Shown: positions 45,779 to 59,551 of the stretch, piece by piece
How positions within the stretch are numbered: the stretch's first letter is position 1
Layout of the letters: each line of letters opens with the position of its first letter
Source: Patagioenas fasciata
Lineage: Eukaryota; Chordata; Aves; Columbiformes; Columbidae
DNA: 64,000 nucleotides
Reading direction: 5' to 3'
Assembly: GCF_037038585.1 (NCBI RefSeq)
Contig: NC_092526.1
Location: 40,559,501 to 40,623,500, forward strand
Notes under the pieces: generated by a model
The model's database searches: none
Told to the model about the DNA's origin: nothing
Seen by the model: the letters and a program-made list of their open reading frames with translations, nothing else
Translations under genes and position numbers: made by a program

Positions 45779-48700
45779 CGGTGACTTGTACTCTGCCAGT
45801 TCTCTTTGTCCTCTTCTAAGGATACAGCACATGCAGAAGCACAGCAAGGGTCTATTTTAGCTCTCAGAAAGCAAAACTGAAAGGGTTGTCAGGGGCAGAG
45901 CAGAGTGTGACAGCCCTGTTCCAAGCACAGACAATGCAGGAGCAGAGGAGGGGCGTGTTTGATTTTGTTCAACAGCAGGTTCTGAACACTAGACATTTTG
46001 GCAGTCAGTGACCATGAATTTCACCACTTCTGTTCCTGTGCTAACACCCTAAACTCATGATGGATCCAGAATTAATTCTTTTCCCGCTTCTCTTTTGGCC
46101 ACTGAAAGCAAGCTTGGTGTCATTCATCAATACCTATCTGCAGTACATGTACAACTTGAAGCAACCCAGTCACTTTTGCAGACTCCAATTTTAAGTGCGT
46201 AGTACAGAAAGAATACCAAGTGTACAGAGGGACACAAGTGACTGACAACTGGCATCCCCAAATTCCTGCATGTTAATAAATACTGACTGGAGCACAACAT
46301 TCCACTGTGCAGCAAGTACAGGGGATCAACCCACCCACCCACCACTCTCAAAAGCAACGTCCAAGCAATGAATGCTGCTTAGATTAACAATTACCAAATG
46401 AGGGCTGCTACAGTTTAAGAATCTACTGAGGGTCAAGAAATCGGTGTAAAAATCAGTCTCCAAGATCCATGAATGCTACACAATCTGTGAAACATTCCCA
46501 CAAGTCTCTGGTCGCTACAGGGCTGTGATCACAGCCAGACACAAGAGGCTTCCTTTTTCACTGCAAGGGTTACTTACAGGAGCTGATAAAAGTTTTCAAA
46601 GCCGTGTTTCTACATCATTTCTTACAGAAGGGGACATGGACTTACCATATCATGCACTAAAGGGAAAAATCCGTACACTTCAAAACCCTTGGACCCAACC
46701 TACATTGTCACAAAACTATCAGAAACAGAATATATCCTAGAGATAATATTTTGATTAAGTAGTTGTATTTAGCATCACTCAAAAAAACCCAAAACAACCA
46801 ACCCACAAACCCCCACATCATTAAATCCTGTAAGGATAGCTACTATCATTCTTACTTCCTTTCTCCATTTTCTCCTGTTTTCTTCTTTCTAATATTGATG
46901 TCGTCTTTCTCCTCCAACTCTTCCCTACTTCTTCTCTCAGTTCTCCCTACCATTTCCCTTCTTGTTCCTGCTTGAAACAACCATATTTCTTTCCCTCATC
47001 TCTCTGCCTTCTCTTGGTTCTGCTCTCCCTGCTCTTGGTTGTCTATACAGCAGCAGAAGTGCTCATCACATTCAAAAGCTAGTAAGGGAAAAGGAAGAAA
47101 GTGAAGTTAATTTGTGAAAGAAATCCCATCTATTAATATCACATAGATATATATAACTAGGAATTGCATTGTATTTTTACAAACACAGAAAACATATTTG
47201 TTTCATACTGTTTGCTTCATCTACCAGCCACTACAGGAAGTAACTTGTAAGACCACGTATCCGTTATTTTCTAATCCTTCTCTTGCCCCATGAAACATGA
47301 GCAAGGTAGAGTTCCAAAATTACAACTGTGTTTTATTGTAAGATAGTTATTAAATATTCAGGGTTAGAAATGAATGTTTTTCTTAACCTATCACATATAA
47401 TACGGACACTTCTGTTGATGCAATGCAGTTCTCTACTTGAGCATGTAGATTACAGATGAACATTATTTTAAGACACAAAGTATTTTTAGAGGCAGCAGCA
47501 ATATGGCACTAGTTTATGCAAAAGACCAGTTCAGTAGGTCCTTTCATAGAAAACAGTACACTGAGAGGAAGACCTGCCCCCTCTCCCCACCCACTATGAT
47601 GCATTTACGTCCACACCTGTAACAGCATGAAATTCAATTTAGTATTTTTACTTTAATGCTCATAGAGAAATAGCTTTTAGAAGATGTCTGAATCTGCAAA
47701 AACTGATTTTCTATTATGCCTGTGCCTGCATAAAATTACAGTAACGCAAATAACACAAGTACTCCTAGTTTAACAAAAAACGTTGTGTTACATTTCCCAC
47801 TTCAAAGCTATTAAAAAGTTTTCATATACTTTTATTAAAGACGACAATGTAGATTATGAAAGTGGAAAGAAAAAATATGGAATGCATAAGCTTGCAATAG
47901 AGGTGAATTATTTTTCTAAATTGTGCAAAAATTTCTTCTCATCACATCTGTGTATTGAACTTCTTAGAGTGAACATACAAATAAAACTGAATATAAATTT
48001 AAAAACAAGATCATGAGTGAAAACATACAATGATATAAAATTTATTTTATATACTATACACAACGGTACATTAACATAAATATATTTTTAATCTCAATAT
48101 TTTACATGGTTAAAAACTGTAAGGTCTTAGTTCAGTGGGTTTCTCCTCTTGGTATGCTCTTAACAATCCTCAGCAACCAGCAGCTTAGCAACTTCCTAAG
48201 CCAGGAAGACTCGGCCTGCATCACCTAACAAAGAAGGACTCAGGAGCATTTTTTAGACTTCAATATCTACTCTCTGCCAAACAAAAGCAATTTCTACTTT
48301 CAACTATTGAAGCTACTTGAAAATTCATTTGTTTTTTTTTCTGAATGAAACTTCAGAAGACTTTTTTTTTCTTTTTAAAGAACGTTAATACAAATGGTGT
48401 CAAACTAACACCCAAGTACAATATAATAACGAGGAATAAAACAAGTCACTGCTACTAAAGTAAGTTTACTGGCCAAGCCCTCCTAATGATTCTCAACATC
48501 CTAATGTGTACTGACAGTATACAATGCCAAGTATCAATAGGCTTGGTGCCTGTTAGGCTTGGTCTACACCAAAAAGCATTGCTGGTGAGGTTATATATGT
48601 AAGCACACCTGCTTTTTTGCTCAAATCAAATGCAGCTACACTAGCACAACATCTTTTTGCAGTGTATTTGCTCAAGGAACTAACATACCTTGTACTAACA

Positions 48701-49389
48701 AATACCCCTTTCCTTTCTGCTTGCATGCAACACCTGCCAGAAAGATGTATGGTGCACCTACACCAGGAACCAAGCAAGGCATGCCAAGGCCTTCACTTTT
48801 TTTCCTGGGCAGAAGACTGTATCAGGAGTATTGTAAGTTTGCAAGTGGCCTACTTTAGGAGGGAAGAGAACACCATAAATTCAGTGACAATAAATTTCAG
48901 TACAACTCATCCAGGTTATGCTGCTGTATAACAAGCAGGTTAACAGAAATCTTGATGCCTGGCATCTGCTCCACCAGAGAAAAATTTCCGTATTTAAGAC
49001 AATTTTCACTCATGTCTTTTTCAGAATAACAGGGCAATTGGGGGGGGGGGGGAAATAATAATAATTAAAAACAAATAATAAAAAATAAAATTAAAAAAAA
49101 ATCAATAAAGACATATCCTTCTTCATAAGCAAAAGTAGTGACGGTATGGTGTTTAATCCAGTCTTAAGAGCCAGTGGCTGCTACATGACCTTTAGGTTCA
49201 AGTATTTGTTACATTTTTACAACTATGCTCCTTGCAATAAGTATGCATCATGTTTCAGCTTCCACGAAACATCTGCCAAAATCCCACATCCTTTTCACTG
49301 TGTGGCAGGTTACTGTCAAGTATTGCCACATGCAGCCTCAGTATTTGCATGAGTGGAAAACACAGCCCAAACCACAGCAGACTCTCTCA
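45779..49389. other. CASP10–CFLAR intergenic DNA
   Basis: AT-rich DNA without a recognisable gene. It contains a possible old DNA-transposon relic near 48.55–48.77 kb and a G12 run near 49.04 kb beside an A/T-rich low-complexity patch. The part nearest 49.4 kb may be CFLAR 3' UTR if a distal polyadenylation signal is used. Confidence 0.6.
48546..48778. mobile_element. Possible relic of a non-autonomous DNA transposon (MITE)
   Basis: One edge reads GGTCTACACC and the other GTGCACCTACACCAGGAACC, which are roughly inverted to each other. The inside has repeated ACTAGCAC/TGCTGGTGAGG-like pieces. This resembles ancient sauropsid MITEs that begin with a GGTCTACAC-type end. The match is from memory and weak. 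Confidence 0.35.
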
Positions 49390-49395
49390 TTTATT
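49390..49395 (-). other. CFLAR: Candidate CFLAR polyadenylation signal
   Basis: AATAAA on the minus strand about 560 nt after the CFLAR stop. Other matches exist further downstream, so this is one option. Confidence 0.4.
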
Positions 49396-49953
49396 AACAC
49401 ATAACTCTTGCGTGCTGCAGCCAGTACTGACGACACAGTGTTCTGGGTGAATCACAACCTCAAATGCAGCAGGTAGATGGAATCCAAATTATTTAAATGA
49501 CCATCTATCTCTTTTGTTACAGTCTCTGGAAGGTACTGGGGAAAGTACCCAGTGAATTTCAGTGGTTTGCACTGGCTTGTATGTGTTTTAAGCATCAACA
49601 GAAGAACCAACAACCAAAGAAACAATAAAGCCACAAAACCCTGGAAAACACAACAGCTATGCAGCTTAGAGCTCTTTCCACCCTGTTTACCTGTTGCTCT
49701 TGGTTGTAAGATCTGTTGCCGTGCTATACGATAGCTGCCGTTCTCATCCAAGCTTTCAGAGCCTTCTGTATGAAAATATAAAATCTTGTGCCTTAACACA
49801 CCAAAATGCTTCTAAATCCCTGTATTTGCATGCAATATGCACTTTATATACACATGTAAGAAGAAGGCATAAAGTGAAAGGATGTGCAAAACTGTCTGGA
49901 TCACAGGAAGTGTTTCTTGTCAGTCTCTTCAGAAATGTCCTTTCCAACAGCAG

Positions 49954-52900
49954 TTAAGTGGGAGAAAGAAAAAGTTTCTTCCTCAGTGTGTGCTGGAGCA
50001 GAAGGGAGTATTGTTGGCTTGGGTCAGCAGTCTGATTCCATTCATAGACTCTTCTGTTCAGTTCTGTATGGATATCTAATATAGAGAGTTTCCTGCAGCA
50101 ACAAAAGTAAAAGCTTTCCATTAGAGAATGAACAAGACACCATCAAGAACCCCCAGGGGAGAAGCCTGCTTCAGACTTGGCAAGGAGAAAGTTTTGATTT
50201 TCAGTCTTCATTGCAGAGGTTACACCTCTAAAACCCAAGGCTGAATATGCATTTTGGAGACTGTTATAAGCTAAATTACCATCATGATATTGGTGATGCT
50301 GACATGATGATCTGCAATTCATTACAAGGTTTTAGGGTTTGTAAAAAGGTGCTAAATGTTAACCCTGCAACTGCCTTGAAAAACAGCTGTACAAAGAAAA
50401 CTTTCCTTGTTAAGTTATATATCCAAACATATCTGACTTTTGCCCAGATTCTTTTTGATAATCTCTTAGGTAGTTTTATGATAGTTTAAATTCAAGACTA
50501 TGGACTGACTGGCTCCCTGAGCAGAGGGTTAATTAGATCTAAAGAAAGGACAAAACCCTTCCCTCTCTGCCTTTTCCCTGAGCTAAGGCACTGACTTTCT
50601 ATATTTGCAAGCAGAGCCCATCTTAATGATAAAAGGCAACCCTCAACTTAGCAACAGCCTGGTATGTCCCTGGTTTCCAATCGTGTCTAAAGCACTGACA
50701 TACATTACCCAGGACATGTTCTTCCCTTCTCACTCTGCAAGCCCCAGTGCCATAACACACTTCAATTTCATTCTCCAGAATCAGAAACTTCACTCTTACT
50801 TTAGACTGCCTTTCTGTGCCATCATTCAGGATCAGGTTATTTGTTTTTTTAACCAACAGCACAGCATGAAGACAGATTACAGGTCCAGATAGGAAAAACT
50901 CAAGGCATCACTTTCTCTAGGACATCAGGCTGCTATAGGAAGAGGGTTCATTTTTCCTTTTGGTTTACCTTTTATGAGGATTGCGGAGTAGCTCAGAGAG
51001 ACAACGCAGATAATATGAGGATGAAGTTCCAGATCTTTCTAACGTAGACGCATCCACCTTGCACTGACTCCAAAAGATGTCTGCCTCTTGAGGGATAGTG
51101 ACTTTACAAGGGGGTTTTGCATTGGCAATGCTTTTCTCATCATTCCCATCCACTTCCAACAGACTAGTACATTCTTGCTCATTTTCTGGCACAATGTAGC
51201 TCTGAATAAAAAAAAGCTTTGGTTTTCCCAGGAGTTCAGGACACGAGTCTGCTGTAAAATATTTCTTTATTTGTTCCAAAGGGAATCCAGAAAAGGTATG
51301 GTCTGTGCAGAAGATGCTCTGAGGACTTCCACGGCTGACCAATACACAAATGAAGCTGTCACAATTTCTGTGCTTCTGCAACCTTGCAACTTCAAGCAAC
51401 GTTTGAACCATGGCATTTGTATTTAAGTATCTGTGACAACGAATGTCATAGCCTAAGCCTCTGAAGGTTTCTTCCAACATATCTGAAAAAAACAAGATGT
51501 AATTAAATTACAGCACATCAAGGCTCAATATCGACTATCCTGACTCACAGTATTTAGCTACTGGACATAAGACATTTATTTCATCACAATAATTAAAAAA
51601 TTGGGAGCACTTGATGTTGATCACAGTACATTACATACTTATAGTGCTACATGCATGTTGCATTTAACATGAGTTACATACTTCATGACAGCAAAGACAC
51701 TATTATTTGGCATGTGATCTGTTCCAAATTCCATAGACACTTGCATGCTTTCATTTATAGCCAGTATCTGAAGTTCCTAGAACTTTAGGCAAGAAACAAC
51801 ATTACAAAATGCTTCACGCAGAACAGTCTCAAATTGGTAAAGAGTGATCTGGATAGCATGGGAAGTCTGTTTCACCTTTCAGTTTTTCAAAATTACTCTG
51901 AATGTTATACAGAGCTGCATCAGAAACAGAGACTCCCTTTCATGAAGCAAAAAGGAACCTGCTGTAGCGATTTACACTTCTTACTATATCAAACAGACTC
52001 CGGGTGGAGAATGGACACTGGAGTCTCAGCTGTGACAGAACAGCATTTTCAGGGGAAAAAAAAAAAAGTTGAACAACGAACCCTTTCAAATATCTTAGAA
52101 ATTAAAACTGCTGATAGCCAAAAATCAAGATTTAACTCTAGTGTATCTGTGTTAACTTGCGCTGCAGGAAAATGTGCTACGCTCTGAATAGCTATTATAC
52201 TTTGGATGTTTATTAATATGGGAGTGAAACCAGATGCATGGTGGTTACAACCACACGTATTTTGTGTTCAGAGAACCACAAGCTACTACTTTGACTCATA
52301 CCTGTTGCATCCGCTCTTTAATATAAACCACATATACACTGCCTATACACAGATAGGAAATGTCCAGTGCCAAAGATAAACAGGAAAGTAAAGGAGGGAC
52401 AACAGGACAGAGCAGAACATTTGATCCCAAGAGCTGCCCCCGTCCCAGTCTGCCAGCCCTTGGCAGGCTGTCTTGGATTCATTTTCCTCTTGGTACAAAG
52501 ACAGCTATTTTTTTTTTTTGAGAGTAGAAGTGAAGAAGTGTTTTAGATTGAAAAATTTAATTTCTATATCAAGCAGTTGCATCGTTTATTTCTTTTGTTT
52601 TTTCCAGGAGTCATTGATGAATTTGGCAGGAGAGACCATAACTGGTTGCCAAGGATGCTTCCTAGTTGCATGTAACTGAGTCAAGCACCTTCTTCCTTGT
52701 CCCCCTTTTCCACACATGGCAGGATTGTGCATCAGTTCTAGTCACTGTTACCCTAATGGCAAACTGGGCATCTTGGTTTATATCATCTAGCTAAAATACT
52801 ATTGTGAAGCAAACATCAAAATGGTACTTTCTGTGTCTGCTCTACATCCACTGTTCTTCAACAACTACATCAATAATTCTAAGCTGGTCCACCTTCTGGA

Positions 52901-55900
52901 CCATTAGTTAGGAGACAGATGTGCCCACAAACCCTCTTCATCTCCTGGCCTATTACAGAGCTGACTGCAAGTACTCTCCTCGTTTTATTTTTAGCCTCAA
53001 TGAATAGAGAACAAGGTTTTTTGATCATTCAAGAATCTAATTTTTGGATTCTGCAAAGGCAATCAGGAAAAACCCATATTGTAAGCATGGCATTGACTAC
53101 CTTGAATTCTACATGCAAATTGTTGGTGTGGTTTTGTGTCTGTGTGGTGTTTTTTGTTTGATTTCTTTTTTTTTTTTTTTTTGTAACTAAACTAAAAGGG
53201 AAGGATGAAAGATTCTTCTCCCTATAAAGCTCTGGTGATGGTTTCAGTTTAACTGTGTGTGCAAGATGTAACAGAAGCCAAGATGCATTATTAATAAAAG
53301 ACCTTGTGCTTTTAGCTGTTCCAAGTCTGTGGTGTCCAATATATTACGCTTCACATCTACGACAGCTTTGGTTTTGGTTTTATTAACTGATGGGAAACCC
53401 TGTCTTTACCACCTTTGCCAACAACCTGCTGCATGACGGTATCTTAACTGTTCTGTTGGTTTCTAAACATCCTTTTTGTCTCTCCCCAAATTCAGTCCAT
53501 CCCTTTATACATTCTTTAATCCAGAGATTCCACGCCAAAAGAAACCCTCAAATCTTGTTTGCAATAGGTAGGAGAGTTGGCTTTAACCTCAGGTTGGGCC
53601 TTCCAACACTCTGCTTTAAACAGTTACTAAGACTGATAGCTGACTAGGACAACATCACCTTAGTCTGGCTGAGAAACGTACATCATACTCTTTACCCTAA
53701 ACTGTTGTAGCTATCTGAGATTAACAGGACAAGGAACTTCAGATTCCAGACTTACCTGTGTCATTGCCGATACAGTCTATTATCAGGCATATTCCTAAAG
53801 GCTGACTTTGCATTCTGTACTGATCAACAAACACCTAAAGAATGTGAAGGACAAATACTAAGTTAATATATCACTTTCTCAACTTGCAGACTTGATTCTT
53901 TTCTCAAATTTAACTACCTCGGATCTATTCAGTTACATTCTGTTGTTTTTGCACAGTAGCTAGCAGAAGCCTATCTACTGGGATGTAGCGTGTCTTACCT
54001 ACACCACAAAAGCAAAAAAAAAAAAAAAAAAAAAAATCAGGAGACATGCTAATACAGGCTTAATTTTTGCATTTTGTGTTATGCAGTCTTACTGTCATAA
54101 TGATCCCTAAATAAAGACTAAGACTGTACTAGAAATGAGAGAAGGAAGTTTGAGACTGAACCTTAACACTGGACAGATCTTCAAATATTTAAAATGAAAA
54201 AAAAAAGCTGTATGGGGTGGAGGGGCTTTTTGTAGTGCTTCCAAATTAATTTATTTAACTGTAACTGCTATGGAGATGTTGGGAGCTATAAGCTTTATAC
54301 TGCCCACACAGTAAGTGTAGAGAACTTTTGTGTTCTTCAAGTGTGCAAGCAGGCATTACTCATCAAAACATTTATTTCCTTCTGTGGTAGAACAGCCTCC
54401 TTGTTAATAAATAATCTGTAATGACCCTTTCACAGTTCTTGTCCCTTTTAAAAGACTACAATTTATAGGTATATAGGTATAGGTAACTCCCTGGTTCCTG
54501 GCCCATACAAGAGCTACAGAAAACAGCAGGAGTCCGTTCTTATCATTAGCACCCAAAGCATGGCCATCTGCTACCTGGAGAGCAAGGGACGAGGAGAGAA
54601 TAAAGAAAATGTACTGCACACAAAGGAGTCCTTTGACTTCTAATGCAAATGGTAGAAGGTCCGACTTTCAACAGCCTCCACTAACAAATACACTGTGTGC
54701 AAATCTGTATGCACATCTTACGTACACGCATTTTGCGCACTGTTGCTTCCATGGTAGCAGCAAATATTTTGTGTTAAAAATATGGTCTGCAAAAGCAATT
54801 CATAGGACCTGTTTACAGCTGAGGGACATATGGATGTACACATTGTTGTGTTTGCACACAATTAAAGGGAATCTCAAAATGAAACAAAGAAAACCAAGGT
54901 AAATACCTGCAGACGTTTTTATTATATTTACATGCATGCACACATACCTTCTGTGACACTGGTCCTGATTCCTGAATGGACATGTGGACTGGTTCTGCTG
55001 CAGTTAAAATATATAGAAGCCATCTCAGTATGTAGGTACCAGTGATATTTTTTTGATGTTAATCAGTTAAAGAGGAACCTATTTAATCCAGCTAAGTTCT
55101 CACTCATCTGGACCCCTCTTTGTTTCTACGTATGCTACTGAAGTTAAACAAAAAAAAAACACAAGCAAAGAGGCACCTCTAAAATGTTATTTGGATTGCA
55201 CTCTACACTGCTTGTGACTAGAACGAACAAGCAAACCACCTCTCCTGCACTGAGAGAATTCAGCCAAGTACTCTTAAAATATCACCATACTTGAGAGGTA
55301 TTTTGGGTTTCCAGAACAAACACAATCCCTGTGGTAAGAACCTGGCAGTTGCTGGCACCTTCCTGGCTGCCCTGGGGAGAGCCTACCACTGAACTCCCAA
55401 CAACCTTCTGCTCAAGACTCGTACTACACAGGCCTCCAGAGCTGCCCACTCAACCTTCTCCACAATTGTATTAATAAAATCTTTACTCCCTTAAAAAGTC
55501 GTGACAGTGGAAGCCCACACCAGTTTCAATAGAGTTTTAATATCTGGCAGCACAAGCAAAGCAAATGTAAGAGCAAACAACAAGGCAAGGCTCAGTTTTC
55601 AGAGGTACCACATACTCTCTGCTCCTGGTGTTATCAGCTGGATTAGCCATAAACACAACTATCAAACAACACTTCTGATACAATGAAATTAATTGTTTGG
55701 TTCTTTTAGATTATCAAAACTCAGACAAAATACTCTTACCCGGAATAAGACTTTGTCCATTTTGCGATTTTAATCTGTGTGTATTCTGGATCTAAAATGA
55801 AGAAAAAAGGTATATTTTCCCCTCTCTCCTTCATGTGTTCCAAAATATAACACAATAGTATTTTTCTTCCTCAATAAAAGATCACATATTTTAGTTCACA

Positions 55901-58900
55901 TATATCAGCTAATAAGAATTACAAAACAACAAGTAAAAAGAACCCCTACAAACAAAAAATCCCAAACCATTCCTCCTTAAAACAAAACTACCAGCTTGCC
56001 ATGAGGAGCAAATAAAAGCTTATTCCCTAAACTAGTAAAACAAACCAAAAAAAAAAAAAAACCTCTGAAGATGTGAAATTTGTTTTCTACAGAGCAGCAG
56101 GGAAGAACTCTCACTGAATTAGAAAGGAAATTATAACAATATTATCATAAGACAGAAAGTCAATGGAAACTCTCATTAGTAGTCTGGAAACCAAAGCTGT
56201 TGTGGCTTTGCTTGTAAAGACGAATTGCATCACTGGTGTCTTGTATGTAAGCTTTACACATTTATATTTACTGACTACGTGACAGAAATAACTTCATCAA
56301 ACTCATTCTGCAAAGCTGAAGACTTTAAGGAAGGTCATACTGTTACAATATCAGACCTAACCCAAATATAAAGACTACTACATACAATAGGATTCGAAGA
56401 CTTTTCACATACTGAGATATGCTTGTTAAAATTAGATTAAAGCAAAACACAAAAAAGCCCTGAAAAGCGCTCCTTAAAAAGTCATAACCTTCAGCTTCCA
56501 AAGTTAAAAAGCTACTTTCCCTGCAAAGTCTAGAAGTACAAAGAATAATACTGTTTTGCAAAGAACAGTCAAAGCAAAACTTTTCACTCCCCAGCATAGT
56601 AGAAAAAACTTTCAAGATACAGACTTTGTATGTCCAACTAATAGGCAAGAATTCACAGAGGCTCTTTAAAGGGGACCTTTCTCAGTCAGATTTAAAACAA
56701 ACCCTAAACCCAGCAAATAACAGGAATAAGAGAAATAAGCCATGTTACTAGCACATTACTCATTCCTTAGGCTCTGCAAAGATTAATCCCCTTTCAGTGT
56801 GTGGCAATATTTAGAAATAAATTATCTGTCTGATTTATTGTCTACTTACCCCTGAATTATAAGGAGGATCTATCAGACTGAGATTAGGGAGAGATGCCTG
56901 AAGTGCATTTACATACACTGGCTGAGAATGAACGGAGGACATTAAAGCTGAAAATTTAACAAACACACAGAGAAATACACCATGATATATCAGCTGTTTT
57001 AAAAGCCTACTTCTATGAAGCATGCAAATACTCTAACTCATTATTTTATCTTCAGTTAAGAGCACATCTGATCCTTGCTATCAAGTTACCAGTACAAAAA
57101 TAGCATCTTACCTTCACGTTTGTACTTCTGAATCTTCCTGGTCAGGTCTATCCTGTGAATATTTCGAAAACAACTTTCTATCAAATCCAGTTGATCAGGA
57201 CCCACCAAATTTAGTTTCTCCAGGTCAATCACAAGAGCTAGGAAACTCTAGAATAGCAACAGAAAACCAAATTCTCATACCAGAATTTTTTCCTCTATCA
57301 GTAAGTAACAAAAGCAACACAGAAGAGAACGTGGGGAAGTGATAAGCCATATAGATAAGCCATATAGATAAGCCATATAGATAAGCCATATAGATAAGCC
57401 ATAAGAGTTATAGATATTACCTTCTGAAACACTACGAAAATTATCAGGAAGATAGAAGAATTATTATCATAGGAGTAATGGAAACTAGAAAGTAATGTTT
57501 TTGAGGAAACGGTTTTGCATTTCCTCATTGGTACAAAGCCAGCCACTTGGAATGTCACCTCACCTGCCACCAAGTGAGAGGTAAGAAAAGCTTTGGGGAA
57601 TTTGCGGGGCCTCTCTCCTCCTTTGGTTAAAGAGGGAAAAAGAAAAAACCACAAAGGACAGAGACAAATCTTCAGTCTTCTACACAGAGTGATCATTTTC
57701 TGGACCCTCTACTGAATCTCTGCTTTCTTAGAGGACTTAAGTAGTCAGAATGCAAATGTACAGACAAAGACATAATTAAAATAAAGCTGTTGTTTTATAA
57801 GTGAAGCAGAGCACAGACATAAAAAGTGAACTTGTAATACAAGATACATTTCATATGGTTATTGGTTTGAGGTCCTTCATATATGAATTTTCAGATCGGT
57901 AGTACTGAAGAGATATTTTTTTAATGCCTTCTGCCTGTGAGGTTGATGATAACACCATTCACTACAGCAAACCTTTGCTGTTCCCTCTTACAGTTTCCCA
58001 TGCTGCTTTCCTTCAATTAAAAAACAAACCCAGAAATATAAGCAACTACTCCTCCACTTCCCCACTTCTGTCTCCTCCTGTCTTGCTACGCCTTGTGGCA
58101 GTGTCTCCCCTCCTCTGCTGTCTAGCTACTGCCCTTTTCACTCTAACCTCTCATTGCTCTAGAGGAGACCAGCAGAAAGACGTACCTTATCTTTTGCCAT
58201 TTTCATGCGAGGTGCATAATCTCTGAGTAGAAAGGCAAGAGAACCCACTTCTTCTTTTTCCAGATTCTCATTCATCTCTAGCATTAGAGCCCTGAAATAA
58301 AGATGAGACCTTTCTAAAGGATCAGCTTCCAGCAAGATCCTGCTCTTATCCAACTTCTCCCACATTCCAGTCTTAATGCACCATTCCCAATTAAACGACA
58401 GGAAAAAAGCCTACCCTGCTCCAAGACTAAATTGCAAAATACCTATTCTTGCTAATCAGCACTCATATTACTCAGATTGTGTAATAGCCGCTGTTAGGAA
58501 AACAGAAGTCTCCTTCATATTTCAGTAGAGATGAAGCGAGAGAATGACACAACAGAACACATCTTTAACTTTTTACCTAGTAATTACAGGGGGTTTATTT
58601 CAGGGATGAGTTTACACAGGATAATCTTCCCTGTGAGTACATGTATCTCCTTCTGATGTCTCTCAAAGAAACTAACTGGAGTTTCTTAATTTAAGCCTCT
58701 TAAAACTACAGAGTAAAAAGTAGTAGGAGACAGGTCCCCTGAGAAAAGCTATACCACTAGGCTGTGTGCCCAAAGCAAACTAGGTAAGAAAATATCTCTA
58801 ACTAACGGTGTTCCTCTAAAATGTCATTTCTATCTGCTAATCTAGAACTGTACAAACATCACTGGTTTTATTAACACACACAAACTCCCTAGAGATAGAT

Positions 58901-59415
58901 GCCATGACTTGTAAGAAGCTACTAAGTCTTATTCTTTTCACTGTGACTCCAGACATAATGCCCTTTTCTGCTTTTCTTTTACCCACAAGACCTATTCAAA
59001 AAAGAAAAAACAAACACACAAAATAATAAACCCAAACACACAAAAAACCCCAAGCAAAACAACCCACAGACATCTTCAACAAAACAGAGTAGCCTTGCAA
59101 TATGAACCAGATGGATTACCTGTAATCAGGGACAAGGCTGACACTCCTGGCAAGGTTAGCTTCTACCGCCACTTTCTCAGTCTTCAAGATCCTCCTCAGC
59201 AAGTCAAACCTCTTAACTCTGTACAACAGCTCACACAAGCCAAGAAAAGACAATTTCTCCCTCTCATTCAAAGCCAGCAACAGCTCTCTAAGGTCAGCAG
59301 TGGCCAAGTCAGGAGCAAGGTCTCGGCAGAGAAAAACCATCATCTCCTCTTCTTCTTTATCCAATTCTTCTTCAATCTGGTGAATAAGGACAGCTGGCAC
59401 TTGGCACCTGGTCAT
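49954..59415 (-). CDS. CFLAR: cFLIP, catalytically inactive caspase-8 homologue and DISC regulator
   Basis: cFLIP joins FADD and procaspase-8 through its DEDs and sets the choice between survival, apoptosis and necroptosis. Coding exons in transcript order: 59415–59120, 58291–58186, 57247–57112, 56947–56850, 55791–55740, 54997–54948, 53834–53756, 51482–50969 and 50092–49954 (1470 bp, 489 residues; human long form 480). DED1 has [12 protein letters not shown] and [16 protein letters not shown]2 has [11 protein letters not shown] and [20 protein letters not shown]. The caspase-like part has [15 protein letters not shown]. The catalytic His is Arg323 ([10 protein letters not shown]) and the Cys is Tyr368 ([10 protein letters not shown]), so it cannot act as a protease. 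LLEVDG, the caspase-8 cleavage site known in mammals, is kept. The C terminus has [15 protein letters not shown] and [12 protein letters not shown]. The first in-frame ATG (59415) fits the human N terminus. Confidence 0.95.
57341..57403 (+). repeat. 13-bp tandem repeat in a CFLAR intron
   Basis: Nearly five copies of ATAAGCCATATAG, almost perfect. They lie between CFLAR exons 58291–58186 and 57247–57112, close to the acceptor of the latter. Confidence 0.93.
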
Positions 59416-59551
59416 CACTTTGTCGCTGTCCCTTTGAAACTGCCAGCCTACTGGTTCTTAAACAGGACGCCAACATGGTGTGAAGGCCATGGGTACCGCC
59501 GCACTTCTCTGGTGTTCATTTTTAACTAGAGGAATTTTTACATGAGCTGTT
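59416..59551 (-). promoter_or_regulatory. CFLAR: CFLAR 5' UTR segment with upstream start codons
   Basis: A good acceptor (CTCTCTCACAG, exon from 59551) precedes the CFLAR start. The leader then holds an ATG followed at once by TAA (59543–59538), an ORF of 23 codons plus stop (59519–59448), and two more ATGs, one of which opens a frame that overlaps the CFLAR start. Such a leader usually lowers translation. That the exon begins here is inferred from the splice signal only. Confidence 0.45.

Noticed and set aside
44605-45847. Several open frames in the right arm
   Set aside because: They overlap in conflicting frames. Only the CR1 ORF2 tail is real coding ancestry, and it is degenerate.
49452-49799. 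Minus-strand open frame of 115 codons with a hydrophobic segment (VALLFLWLLVLLLML) just downstream of CFLAR
   Set aside because: It has no ATG ahead of the hydrophobic part (the frame opens at GTG), lies where the CFLAR 3' UTR should be, and matches no family I know. Splice-like signals around 49.69–49.77 kb are present but not convincing. Transcript data could reopen it.
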